DNA from: Pseudomonadota bacterium
GTDB taxonomy: Bacteria > Pseudomonadota > Gammaproteobacteria > Burkholderiales > Ferrovaceae
Direction of reading: 5' to 3'
Assembly: GCA_028873535.1 (NCBI GenBank)
Contig: JAGWIJ010000003.1
Coordinates: 1 to 64,000, forward strand
DNA: 64,000 nucleotides
Within the stretch, counting starts at the first letter, position 1; every line of letters begins with the position of its first letter. The notes beneath the pieces are model-generated. The model was not told where the DNA came from. It ran no database searches and was given only the letters and a program-made list of their open reading frames with translations. Below, in pieces: positions 6,782 through 15,685 of this stretch. The translations under genes were made by a program, and so were the position numbers.

Positions 6782-9054
6782 CGGGCTTTCCTTCGCGCCC
6801 TGAGGGCGGCGTCGTAGACATCCATCAATCCCTCCATCATGCCCTGGACCGTGAAGGTCGCGAGCGCGATGCGGCGGCCCTCGCGACCCATGCGTGCGCG
6901 CAGTGCCGGGTCTTCCAGCAGTGCGGCCAGCCGCTCCGACAGCGGCCCGGCGGCCTCGCTGGCAACCAGGAAACCGTTCACGCCCTCGCGCACCGCCTCG
7001 CCGTTGCCGCCCACATCGGTCGCAACGCAGGGCAGGCTGCACAGCATGGCCTCGACCAGCGCGTTCGAGAACCCTTCGCTGCGCGAGGGCAGCACGAATA
7101 TGTCGCTCGCCGCGAGGACCGCTGGAATGTCCTCGCGCGCGCCGACGAACAGCAGCGTGCGCTCCAGGCCATGGGCGGCGACGTAGGTCTGCAGCGCCGT
7201 CATGTGATCCGGTTCGTGCGCGTCACCGACCACGACGAATCGCGCGGTCGGGAAGCGTTCGCGGAGCCGGGCCGCCGCTTCGGCCAGCACATCGACGCCC
7301 TTGACGTGGCGGATATGGCCGACCGTCGTGATCACGAGGTCGTCGGCGCCCAGCCCCATGCCTGCGCGCATCTCGTCGCGCGCGACGGTCGCGGAAGTGC
7401 GATCCTCGATGCCGTTGTAGACCGTGACGACCCGCTCGGCGGGCAGACCGTCGACCGCGCGACAGTTGTCGCGCACGCGGTCCGATACCGCCACCACCCG
7501 ATCGAACAGCGGAGTCAGCAGGCGGTACGCGATTGCGTGCTTGCGGCTGCGCAGGATGCCCATGTCGCGCCGGCTGGAAATCAGTGCGACCTGCCCGGTC
7601 GACTTGGCGACCAGCCCGCCCCAGAGATCGGAGGTTTCGAAGAAGGTGTGGACCAGCTGGATCCCGTGCCGCCGGATGTGCGCGCGGATCCTGCGCGCGA
7701 CCTGCAGCGCATTCCAGTTGTAGGTGCGGCCGAGCGGCATGACCGTCAGGGGACAAGGGAACGCGCGCACCAGCGGCTGTTCCAGGTCGGCACGGAAGGT
7801 GATGGCGGTCGGGGTGAAGCGTTCGCGCGGGAGGTGCTGGATCATGCGCATCAAGGCGCGTTCGGCGCCGCCCATCTCGATCAGTTCGTCGACGATGAAC
7901 AGCACCGGCACGCTGCGTGCTGGCGCGACCCGGGAGCGGGCCTGCCGGTAAAGCTCCAGATACTTGCCGGCCATGATGCTCGCCGTGAATTCCTGCCTCA
8001 CGCGTGCCTGGCCCTGCAGGCCGAGACGGGCCGCCAGGGCCGGGTCTTCGAGCAGCGGTGCCAGTGCCTCGGTCAGTGCTTCGGGTGCACGCGGCGGCAC
8101 CAGACGCCCGGTGCCGTGGTCGATCACCATGCGTGGAATCTGGCCCACCGCCGTCGCGATCACCGGCTTGCCGGCCGCCATGGCTTCGAGGATGGTCATG
8201 GGAAATCCTTCGTCATGCGAGGGCAGCACCAGCACATCGATGGCCGCATAGAGGTCGGCCATGTCCCGACGAACGCCGAGAAACCTCACTTTTTGCGTCA
8301 GGCCGAGCGTCGCGGCAAGTGCTTCGAGCGTGGACCGGTGCGGTCCGTCGCCGATCAGCAGCAGTTGCATCCCCGGCACGCGCGCATGGATGCCAGGAAG
8401 AGCCGCCAACAAGTCCTCCAGCCCCTTCTCGGCGGCCAGGCGTCCGACGTAGCCCAGCACCGGTCTGTCCTGCAGCCCGAGTTCGCGGCGCAACTGCCCA
8501 TTGCCGGCCGCGAATGCCGCAGGATCGATACCGTTCCCGATCAAGGCCAGCCTGTCGGTCGCCACCCCATGGCGGCCAAGTTCGCGCAGCACCGCATCCG
8601 AGACGGCTGCCACGCGGTCGAAACCGCGCAGCGCAAACTTGTCGAGTGCCGCATAGGCTCTCATCTTGAGCGTCTTGACGGGCCAGTTGTGCACCGTGGC
8701 GACGCGCGCATGCCGCCTGCCATCGATGGCCAGGCGCACGTAGAGATCCGCCTTGTAGCCGTGGCTGTGCACGACGTCGAAGCTGCCGCTGCTGGCGACG
8801 TGGCGCAAGGCCGCCACCGAAGCACGGTCAAGCCTGCCGCCGCAGTCTATCTCGTGCGATTCGAATCCCAGCCCCCGCGCCTGACGTGCGAGGTCAGCGC
8901 TGCCGCCTGCCGGTGTCAGCAGCGATGCCAGCGCCACCTCACAGTCGTGCGCCGCCAGGCCCTTCATCAGTGCGAGGATCATGTTCTCGGCGCCGAAGTA
9001 TCCGGAGCTGCTGATCACCTGGAGGATGCGCATGGGGGACGGCGGCGTGCTCAT
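6778..9054 (-). CDS. Tandem GT4-GT4 glycosyltransferase fusion
   Basis: This 758-residue protein holds two complete GT-B family 4 enzymes in one frame. The first (about residues 8-375) starts MRILQVISSSGYFGAENM and carries GYVGRLAAEKG and the acidic motif SHDEGFPMTILEAMAAG. The second (about 380-758) starts VPVLFIVDELIEMGGAER and carries TVGHIRHVKG and SRSEGFSNALVEAM. Both retain the E-x7-E pattern that binds the donor, so both look active; the protein may add two sugars in sequence. The ATG at 9054 overlaps the upstream deacetylase stop (ATGA); a second ATG lies seven codons in. No stop or frameshift separates the halves. Confidence 0.82.
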   Translation of the reverse strand: MSTPPSPMRILQVISSSGYFGAENMILALMKGLAAHDCEVALASLLTPAGGSADLARQARGLGFESHEIDCGGRLDRASVAALRHVASSGSFDVVHSHGYKADLYVRLAIDGRRHARVATVHNWPVKTLKMRAYAALDKFALRGFDRVAAVSDAVLRELGRHGVATDRLALIGNGIDPAAFAAGNGQLRRELGLQDRPVLGYVGRLAAEKGLEDLLAALPGIHARVPGMQLLLIGDGPHRSTLEALAATLGLTQKVRFLGVRRDMADLYAAIDVLVLPSHDEGFPMTILEAMAAGKPVIATAVGQIPRMVIDHGTGRLVPPRAPEALTEALAPLLEDPALAARLGLQGQARVRQEFTASIMAGKYLELYRQARSRVAPARSVPVLFIVDELIEMGGAERALMRMIQHLPRERFTPTAITFRADLEQPLVRAFPCPLTVMPLGRTYNWNALQVARRIRAHIRRHGIQLVHTFFETSDLWGGLVAKSTGQVALISSRRDMGILRSRKHAIAYRLLTPLFDRVVAVSDRVRDNCRAVDGLPAERVVTVYNGIEDRTSATVARDEMRAGMGLGADDLVITTVGHIRHVKGVDVLAEAAARLRERFPTARFVVVGDAHEPDHMTALQTYVAAHGLERTLLFVGAREDIPAVLAASDIFVLPSRSEGFSNALVEAMLCSLPCVATDVGGNGEAVREGVNGFLVASEAAGPLSERLAALLEDPALRARMGREGRRIALATFTVQGMMEGLMDVYDAALRARRKAR

Positions 9055-9797
9055 CGGGCATTGGCCTGCATGCCGCTGCGGCCGGTGAGCAGCGACCACG
9101 CACGGTGATAGAGGCGGTCGCCAAGCAGCGACTTGAGGGTCTCGCGCGTCGTGTGGAGGGTCCGGATGGCGAGGTAGGGCGCGAGGTCGCCGCGCACGTA
9201 GCGCTGCAGCCATGCCTGCGACATCTTGCGGTTCATCACCAGGCGGCCCTCGAATGCGATGCCGGCGCGGTCACCGCCTTCCTTCCATGGCACCGAACCA
9301 TAAACGCGCTGGTATCCGGTCTCGGCACACATGTCGAGGACGCGCCGGTTGCAGCGCCCTCCGGGGAGCGAAATCCCGGTGACTGCCTGGCCGAGCCGAT
9401 CCTCCAGCAGCCGCCTGGCATCGCGCAGCTCGGCGCGCAGGTCGGCGGTGTCGAGCTGGGTCAGGAAGCGGTGCGTCAATCCGTGGCACCCGACCTGATG
9501 GCCCTGACGCGCAAGCTCGCCCAGCTCGGCCCAGCTCATGAAGCCTTCGCGCTGACCGATCCAGCCCGCGGTCACGAAGAACCTGGCGGTGCGCGCATGC
9601 GCGTGCAGCAGCGGTGCGGCCACCCTGGCGTTGCTGGCGTGGCCGTCGTCGAAGGTGATATCGACCGCCGGGCCGCCGGCTGTCGCGAGCGCGTTGAACA
9701 CGGCAAGCTGATGCGAGAACTGCTCCGCCGACAGCGAATAGAAGGAATCCGAAGGTCCTTCGACGATCTCGTGGTAGCCCAGTATCCTGCTGCGCAT
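9051..9797 (-). CDS. Polysaccharide deacetylase family protein
   Basis: A compact 248-residue NodB-type esterase: VDITFDDGHAS (TFDDG 48-52), GCHGLTHRFL with the two metal-binding His at 105 and 109, and SLPGGRCNRR as motif 3. There is no signal peptide, and GYHEIVEG near the start is typical of cytoplasmic or membrane-peripheral deacetylases found next to glycosyltransferases. It may deacetylate an N-acetylhexosamine in the lipid-linked repeat. The gene is followed by the GT4 fusion (ATGA overlap) and preceded by the O-antigen-ligase-like gene (12-base gap). Confidence 0.8.
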   Translation of the reverse strand: MRSRILGYHEIVEGPSDSFYSLSAEQFSHQLAVFNALATAGGPAVDITFDDGHASNARVAAPLLHAHARTARFFVTAGWIGQREGFMSWAELGELARQGHQVGCHGLTHRFLTQLDTADLRAELRDARRLLEDRLGQAVTGISLPGGRCNRRVLDMCAETGYQRVYGSVPWKEGGDRAGIAFEGRLVMNRKMSQAWLQRYVRGDLAPYLAIRTLHTTRETLKSLLGDRLYHRAWSLLTGRSGMQANAR

Positions 9798-9809
9798 GCC
9801 GCCGTCCTC

Positions 9810-11126
9810 CTACGAAAGTGGCGCGGATCCGGGAGCCGCGTCGACCAGCATCTGGCCGCGGATGACACAGCCCAGCAGCACCCAGATCACGCCGTCGATC
9901 TGCTGGTAGGTCCAACGGTCGCCGAAGAAGTTGACGACCACCGCGCCGCATACCAGGGCGAAGAAGCCCAGGCCTACACCGGACCAGAACCCGTCCTGCG
10001 CGGTCCGGAACAGCCGCAGGCCCATGCGTGCCAGCCGCAGCAGCAGCCACAGGAACATCAGCAAGCCGACGAAGCCGGTCTCGACCAGGACCTTGACGTA
10101 GTAGTTGTGGGTGTCGCGATACGGACCCACGCGCCCGAGGTACTCGTAGGTATGAAAGCCGGTTCCCGTGACAGGATTCTGCTTGAGCAGATCGAAGGCG
10201 TCCTGCCACAGGCTGAGTCGCTCCTGCGCCGACGAATCGAGCATCGCGCCCTCCTGGGCATCACCCGTGGTCATCAGGATGCGTTCCTGCACCGCGGTCG
10301 GAAGCACGGTCTGCCAGGACACCAGCAGGGCCAGCAGCAGCACCAGCAGCGAGCGCTTGCGCAGGATGCCGATCACCAGCAGCACTGCCAGCATGGCGAC
10401 ATAGCCGCCGCGCGAGAACGAGAACAGCAGACAGTAGGCCGAGGTGGCCAGCAGCACCAGGATCGCCAGCCGCGCACGCAGGGACGTCACATGGCAGTAC
10501 ATGCCCAGCATGAACGCCGAGAACATGACTTCGAGCGCGGCCAGTCCGTTGACCCCGGCATAGCCGACCAGACCGTCGTCGCGCACGTCATAGTTGAAGT
10601 GGGCCAGGTTCCGCTCGCTCATCAGGCTGTAGTAGCTGCGATTGACCACCAGCATCGACAGGCAGATCGTCACCAGCAGCCAGGTCACCTGACGGCGGTC
10701 CTTCAGCGCGGCGGCCACCACCGGTGCGAACAGGAACATCTCGACGTAGTTCTTCCAGTCGGACAGGCGCGGATCGGCCAGATCGATGGGCAGCGGCGCC
10801 GACATGAACAGCGAGCCCTGCCAGAGCGAGAGGTAGCAGTAGATCGCGAACAGCAGCAGCAATCCGTTCACGGGTGACCTGGGAATGACGTCCTCGTTCT
10901 TCAGCTTCAGCCCGATGATGGTGCCGAGCAGCAGGATATCGAGGAAGTGTGATCCAAGCGGCAGGTCGAACAGGCGGTAGCGCCCGGTCTGCAAAGGCAG
11001 GGTCAGCGCCAGCAGATAGACGCCGACCGCCGGGCGCCAGAAGATAGACGCGGCAAACGCGGTCCACATGGCCAGGTACAGTAGCAGCGGGGCGAAGCCT
11101 TCAAGGCCGAAGTGCAGGTTGGGCAT
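9810..11126 (-). CDS. O-antigen ligase / Wzy-type polymerase-like membrane protein
   Basis: The 438-residue product is almost entirely hydrophobic, with ten or more predicted membrane helices, and has the Wzy_C-type large periplasmic loop ending in the family pattern GTGFHTYEY followed by DTHNYYVKVLVETG. The ATG at 11126 was chosen because the upstream extension is Arg/Ala-rich and not membrane-like. Members either polymerise lipid-linked repeat units (Wzy) or ligate polymers (WaaL); sequence alone does not separate these. With EpsE/EpsF/EpsG in the locus a polymerase role is favoured, but the ABC exporter nearby complicates this. Confidence 0.8.
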   Translation of the reverse strand: MPNLHFGLEGFAPLLLYLAMWTAFAASIFWRPAVGVYLLALTLPLQTGRYRLFDLPLGSHFLDILLLGTIIGLKLKNEDVIPRSPVNGLLLLFAIYCYLSLWQGSLFMSAPLPIDLADPRLSDWKNYVEMFLFAPVVAAALKDRRQVTWLLVTICLSMLVVNRSYYSLMSERNLAHFNYDVRDDGLVGYAGVNGLAALEVMFSAFMLGMYCHVTSLRARLAILVLLATSAYCLLFSFSRGGYVAMLAVLLVIGILRKRSLLVLLLALLVSWQTVLPTAVQERILMTTGDAQEGAMLDSSAQERLSLWQDAFDLLKQNPVTGTGFHTYEYLGRVGPYRDTHNYYVKVLVETGFVGLLMFLWLLLRLARMGLRLFRTAQDGFWSGVGLGFFALVCGAVVVNFFGDRWTYQQIDGVIWVLLGCVIRGQMLVDAAPGSAPLS

Positions 11127-11149
11127 GCTGGCAGACTCTCCCGTGCGGC

Positions 11150-12325
11150 CTAGCCGCGCCGCGCCTGCAGCACATGGTCGCTGACCGCGCGCAGCTGCGG
11201 CGCGCGCGTCGACCACGCGAACTCCGCGCGTGCCCGCTGCAGGCCGCGTTCGCCGAGCGCGTGCCGCAGCTCCGGCTTGGCGATCAGTTCCGACAGCGCA
11301 GCGCTGATCTCGGGAATGCTCTCGGGATCAACCAGGCGGCCGGTGACATGGTCGATCACCGCTTCGCTCGTTCCGCCGGTGCGTCCTCCCAGCACCGCCT
11401 TGCCGCAGGCGTTCGCCTCCAGGAAGACCATGCCGAAGCCTTCCAGGTCGCCCGCGATGTCGCGGTTCGCCAGCACGAACAGGTCCCCCAGGTTGAAGCA
11501 GGCAGCCAGCCTGGACGCCGGTACCTTGCCGGTGAGGGTCACGCGGTCCGACAGTCCCAGCTCGCCGGCGAGCGCCTCGATGCGCTGCCGCTCCGGGCCT
11601 TCGCCGACGATCAGATAGTGCCACGCGGGCAGCGCGTCGGGCAGCGCAGCGAGCGCGCGCAGGATCTGGGAGTGTCCCTTGCGTTCGACCAGCCGTCCCA
11701 CGCTCAGCAGCACCACCTTGCCGCGCAGGCCCAGGCTGTCCTGCAGCTTCGCGTCGGGCGGACGCGGGCTGAAGGTCGCCAGGTCGACGCCAGGCAGGAT
11801 CTTGAAAATGCGCTCTGCCGGCACGCCGATCCTGAGCAGCATGGAGCGCGCGAAGTCGTTGGCGGCGATGACGGCGTCTGCCGAGCGGTAGATGAGGTCA
11901 CGCATGCGCGGCTGAAAGCGGCGGTGATCGATCTGCGTGACTTCCTCGCCGTGGCAGTAGGCGACGAACGGGATGCCCAGCAGCCGCTGGAGCACGACCG
12001 CGACCAGCCCCTGCGGGAACAGGTCGCCGCAATGCATGATGTCGGTGCGTCCGCCGCCGGCCGACCAGGCGGTCCGGACGAGGTCCGGCAGGAACTTCGG
12101 CAGCTGCGTGTAGCGCCAGTCGGGCAGGGGGCGGAAGCGCCTGAAGATGCGCAGCGCCGGCGTGGCGTGGTCGCGGTCGAAGTCCTCCCAGCCGGGCACC
12201 TTCTTGGTCAGCACGGTGACCTGGTCGGGATACTGGCGGACCAGCTCGCTGTAGAGCGTGTAGTAGTAGACGCGCGATCCGCCGGCGTGCGGCAGGAAGG
12301 CGTCCGTGTTGAGCAGGACCTTCAC
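11150..12325 (-). CDS. Family 4 glycosyltransferase
   Basis: A 391-residue GT-B enzyme: N-terminal acceptor domain beginning VKVLLNTDAFLPHAGGSRVYYY, linker region with FKILPGVDLATFSP, then the donor-binding domain with LSVGRLVERKGH and EGFGMVFLEANACGK carrying the E-x7-E donor motif. The start is GTG at 12325, overlapping the stop of the preceding gene as GTGA. It acts at the cytoplasmic face of the inner membrane to extend the EPS precursor; sugar specificity is unknown. Confidence 0.82.
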   Translation of the reverse strand: MKVLLNTDAFLPHAGGSRVYYYTLYSELVRQYPDQVTVLTKKVPGWEDFDRDHATPALRIFRRFRPLPDWRYTQLPKFLPDLVRTAWSAGGGRTDIMHCGDLFPQGLVAVVLQRLLGIPFVAYCHGEEVTQIDHRRFQPRMRDLIYRSADAVIAANDFARSMLLRIGVPAERIFKILPGVDLATFSPRPPDAKLQDSLGLRGKVVLLSVGRLVERKGHSQILRALAALPDALPAWHYLIVGEGPERQRIEALAGELGLSDRVTLTGKVPASRLAACFNLGDLFVLANRDIAGDLEGFGMVFLEANACGKAVLGGRTGGTSEAVIDHVTGRLVDPESIPEISAALSELIAKPELRHALGERGLQRARAEFAWSTRAPQLRAVSDHVLQARRG

Positions 12326-13239
12326 CTGCGATCCCCGCGCTGCGTGTCGGCGTCGCTGCGCGCCAGCTGCCCCGTCAGGCGTCTGGCGTGGTGCAGCAGC
12401 GGGTGCAGCAGACGACCCGGCCTGGGGTCGTAGCGCAGGCTCTCGAGCATGCACGCGGCCGCCTTGCGATACATGCCGACGTCATAGAAATACCAGCGTC
12501 CCAGTGTCCACATGTTGCCGGCATAGATCGCGGCTGCCGCGCGGTCGCCCGCATCGGCGAACGTCCGGTGGTTCTTGCGCAGCAGGCGTGCCGTGAAATC
12601 CAGCACGCGCGCGCGCTTGCCGGTGGTGATGCTGCCTTCGCGCCAGGTGTAGACGTACAGCGGCTGCGCCAGGTAGGTGAAGTCCTTGCGCGCTGCGAAC
12701 ATGCGGATGTTGAGGTCCCAGTCCTCGCGGTACTTCATTTCCTCGTCGTACATCCCGACTTCGACAAAGGCATCGCGCCGGAAGAACATGCCGCGGCGGA
12801 TGAAGTCCTCGCGCAGGATGGCGTGGAAGGGGTCATCCGCGGGAATGTCGGAACGCTGGACCTCGCGTCCCTCGGGTCTGGCCTTGAGGATGTCGATCAG
12901 GCACCAGCTCGCGCCGCTGCGGTCGAGTGCATCGACCATGCGGCGCAGCGCATCGGGATCGAGCAGATCGTCCGCGTCGAGAAAGGCCAGGTACTCCGAG
13001 TGCGAGATCCTGACGCCGGCGTTGCGGGCGCCGGGCAGGCCCCGGTTCTCCTGGCGGTGATAGCGGAACTGCGGGTGGGAGCGGAAGCGCTCGAGCACCT
13101 GCGCGGTGTTGTCGCCGGAGCCGTCATCCACCACGATCAATTCGAAATCCGGAAAGCTCTGGTCCAAGACCGAAGCCACTGCCGCTTCCACATAGGGCGC
13201 GCAGTTGTACGAGGGAATGACGACCGTGACCCGGGGCAT
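12322..13239 (-). CDS. Family 2 glycosyltransferase
   Basis: A 305-residue GT-A enzyme: VTVVIPSYNCAPYV, LIVVDDGSGDNT, the DXD motif FLDADDLLDPDA and the acidic acceptor motif KYREDWDLNIRM. The ATG at 13239 is preferred; a TTG at 13257 would give a four-base TTGA overlap with the upstream stop, so the true start is uncertain by six codons. It has no membrane helices, so it is cytoplasmic or peripheral. It lies between another GT2 and a GT4, consistent with sequential assembly of the EPS repeat. Confidence 0.82.
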   Translation of the reverse strand: MPRVTVVIPSYNCAPYVEAAVASVLDQSFPDFELIVVDDGSGDNTAQVLERFRSHPQFRYHRQENRGLPGARNAGVRISHSEYLAFLDADDLLDPDALRRMVDALDRSGASWCLIDILKARPEGREVQRSDIPADDPFHAILREDFIRRGMFFRRDAFVEVGMYDEEMKYREDWDLNIRMFAARKDFTYLAQPLYVYTWREGSITTGKRARVLDFTARLLRKNHRTFADAGDRAAAAIYAGNMWTLGRWYFYDVGMYRKAAACMLESLRYDPRPGRLLHPLLHHARRLTGQLARSDADTQRGDRR

Positions 13240-13253
13240 GGCGGCTGGTCCGG

Positions 13254-14375
13254 TCAAGGCTGGGAGCGTCGCCGCAGGCCGCGGCGCATGGCGCCGACGC
13301 CATCACGCAGGGCGCGGCCGAAGCCGCCGGTGGAGAGCAGCAGGTACTGCAGCAGTACCTTGGGCGCCATCGGATTCTCGCGCAGGGCCAGCCCGTAGTT
13401 GCGGTGCGCCGCTGCGTAGTCCTTTTGCCAGTAGAAATAGGTGCCCATGGTCGCGTACATGCGCGCGCGGATCCAGCGTTGCTCGGCCGCGCCGCTGGCA
13501 TGGCTGGCCAGGGACGCGTCCACCGTCTCGAGGGTGATCGCCGGCTTGCCCTGCAGGTAGCGCCGGGTCGCGAGGCTGCGCGCGTACTCCTTGGCGATCG
13601 CGAGCCTGCACGCCTCTTCGACCCGGTGATGGCCGAGCGCCGCAGCCTGCTGCTTGATGTTCCAGGGCAGCTCGAAGTCCTCCTCCGAGCACGCATCGAT
13701 CTGGCCGCCGAACATGAGGGTATTGGTCATGCTGAGCGCGTGGCGCCGGTAGCACACCATCGGCTCGGCGAAGTAGGCCACGTTGTAGTGCAGCGCGAAC
13801 GCGCACCACAGGTACCAGTCGCCGCCCCAGGGCATGTTGAGCGGGAAGTAGCTGACCTTCTCGTAGCATTCCTTGCGCGCCATCGCGGACGGCGCCACGA
13901 TGGTGTTGCCCATGATCAGGCGGCACAGGAACTCGCGACCGTCCCACACGGCGTCGCGCGGCCCGTGCACCGAATAGTCGAGCAGCTCCCTGACCTCGCC
14001 ATCCTCAAGACGGAAGGCGGGGCAGAAGCAGTAGCCGATGCGCGGATCAGCATCCATCGCGGCCACGTAGCGCTCGAGGACGCGCGGATCGCGCAGGCAG
14101 TCGTCAGCGGAGATCAGCCAGACGTAGCTGCCCTGCGCCATGCGGATGCCTTCGTTGTAGTTGCGCAGGTGGCGGAGGTTCTCCGCATGGCGGATGTGCC
14201 TGACGCGCGGATCCTTGAACGAGGCAGCGACCTCCGGCGTGTTGTCGGGCGAGCAGTCGTCCATGATCAGGATCTCGAAGTCCGCGAAGCTTTGCGCGAG
14301 GATCGAGTGGATGCACTCCGGCAGCAGGTGCGCAAGCTTGTAGCAGGGGACCACGAAGCTCACTTTCGGTTTCAT
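13254..14375 (-). CDS. Family 2 glycosyltransferase with C-terminal helical extension
   Basis: A 373-residue protein: VSFVVPCYKLAHLL, ILIMDDCSPDNTPEV, the DXD-like LISADDCLRDPRV and GGDWYLWCAFAL as acceptor-side acidic motif. From about residue 275 the sequence is helical and reads like TPR-type repeats (RMYATMGTYFYWQKDYAAAHRN), an extension also seen in other EPS glycosyltransferases. Start ATG at 14375 overlaps the Wzt stop (ATGA). It probably decorates or extends the polymer handled by the adjacent ABC exporter. Confidence 0.8.
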   Translation of the reverse strand: MKPKVSFVVPCYKLAHLLPECIHSILAQSFADFEILIMDDCSPDNTPEVAASFKDPRVRHIRHAENLRHLRNYNEGIRMAQGSYVWLISADDCLRDPRVLERYVAAMDADPRIGYCFCPAFRLEDGEVRELLDYSVHGPRDAVWDGREFLCRLIMGNTIVAPSAMARKECYEKVSYFPLNMPWGGDWYLWCAFALHYNVAYFAEPMVCYRRHALSMTNTLMFGGQIDACSEEDFELPWNIKQQAAALGHHRVEEACRLAIAKEYARSLATRRYLQGKPAITLETVDASLASHASGAAEQRWIRARMYATMGTYFYWQKDYAAAHRNYGLALRENPMAPKVLLQYLLLSTGGFGRALRDGVGAMRRGLRRRSQP

Positions 14376-15685
14376 TCCAGGCCTCCGCTCGGTGCCAGTT
14401 GCAGGGCGTCGGCGAGCGGCAGCAGCGGCTCGCCAGCGTCCGGGGAGCGTCCTGGCGTGGTGCCGGCACCGTCCCAGGACCAGCGCGCCGATTCGTGGAA
14501 CACGCCGAAATGGGTGTCGAACGTGTCGTGGCGCACGTGGAAGGTCCCGCCGATCTGCGCGCACAGCACTTTCTGGAAGCCCGGTTCGCGCACCAGCACA
14601 TGCACCGTGTAGAGTTCGGCAACCAGCTTGAGCGGAGGGGTCACCAACTCGATGACACCGTCCCCGTCGAGCCCGTCCAGCACCGCGCCGTCCACTTCGC
14701 TGCTGAAATTGCAGCAGGCCACGCCATCGGAACGCACGAAGGCCACGATGAAGTTGGGCTTCCCGACCGGGCGGCGCGTCTCGAAGCGCAGACGCAGCTT
14801 CATGCGCTCGCCATGATCGAAGACCTTCTTGGCGCGGTCGTCGTCATCCGTGATCACGCAGTCCTTGATGATCAGGGGCCAGGCGTCATGGTCGCGCCCC
14901 GCCCATGGCAGCGTGCTGAGGCTGCAGTCGTCCTCGTAGTGCCGGATACCCTCGTCGGTCGGGCCGTCGAACTGCACCTGTCCCTGCTTCAGGTAGATGA
15001 CGCGACGGCACATGGTCTTGATGCTGAACATGTTGTGCGACACGAACAGGATGGTCGCATTGCCGGTCTGCATGCTCTTGGCGAAATCCATGCACTTGCG
15101 CTGGAACGGCAGGTCGCCCACCGACAGCACTTCGTCGATCAGCAGGATCTCGGGCTGCAGGTGCGCCGCGACGGCGAAGGCCAGGCGCACGTACATGCCG
15201 CTCGAATAGCGCTTGACGGGCGTGTCGATGAGATCGGTGATCCCCGAGAAGGCGACGATGGCGTCGAACTTGGCGTCCATCTCGCGCTTGCTCATGCCCA
15301 GGATCGAACCGTACAGGTAGACGTTCTCGCGTCCCGTCAACTCGGAGTGGAAGCCGGTGCCCACCTCCAGCATCGCGCCGACCCGGCCGGCGATGCGCGC
15401 CACCCCGGTGGTCGGTTCGACGATGCGCGACAGGATCTTGAGCAGCGTGCTTTTGCCCGCGCCGTTCAGGCCGATGATGCCGACGCTTTCGCCGCGCTCG
15501 ATCTCGAAGCTGGCGTCGCTGAGCGCCCAGAAGGCGTTGCGCCTGCCGCCGGTGCCGGAGTCCCTGCGCAGCATCGACCTGACGCCTGCGCTGATCGCGT
15601 CGCGCAGGGTATTGTGCTGCTGGCCGCCGGCTCCCAGGCGGTACTGCTTGCCGAGGTGCTCGACCTGAATGGCGAGGTCTTTCAT
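14372..15685 (-). CDS. wzt: Wzt/TagH-type polysaccharide ABC transporter ATP-binding protein with C-terminal carbohydrate-binding domain
   Basis: The 437-residue protein has an ABC ATPase domain: Walker A GLNGAGKST at 72-80, signature region KRYSSGMYVRLAF and Walker B ILLIDEVLSVGD, with a following switch His in VSHNMF. It then has a C-terminal beta-sandwich of about 150 residues (from about 285; FDHGERMKLRLRFE and HDTFDTHFGVFH) matching the Wzt_C domain, which in O-antigen transporters recognises the finished, often chain-terminated polymer. It energises Wzm-type export across the inner membrane. ATG at 15685 shares one base with the permease stop (TGATG). Confidence 0.88.
   Translation of the reverse strand: MKDLAIQVEHLGKQYRLGAGGQQHNTLRDAISAGVRSMLRRDSGTGGRRNAFWALSDASFEIERGESVGIIGLNGAGKSTLLKILSRIVEPTTGVARIAGRVGAMLEVGTGFHSELTGRENVYLYGSILGMSKREMDAKFDAIVAFSGITDLIDTPVKRYSSGMYVRLAFAVAAHLQPEILLIDEVLSVGDLPFQRKCMDFAKSMQTGNATILFVSHNMFSIKTMCRRVIYLKQGQVQFDGPTDEGIRHYEDDCSLSTLPWAGRDHDAWPLIIKDCVITDDDDRAKKVFDHGERMKLRLRFETRRPVGKPNFIVAFVRSDGVACCNFSSEVDGAVLDGLDGDGVIELVTPPLKLVAELYTVHVLVREPGFQKVLCAQIGGTFHVRHDTFDTHFGVFHESARWSWDGAGTTPGRSPDAGEPLLPLADALQLAPSGGLE

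Noticed and set aside
7171-9108. A 645-codon plus-strand frame opposite the GT4 fusion
   Set aside because: No domain; it reflects codon bias of the genuine minus-strand gene.
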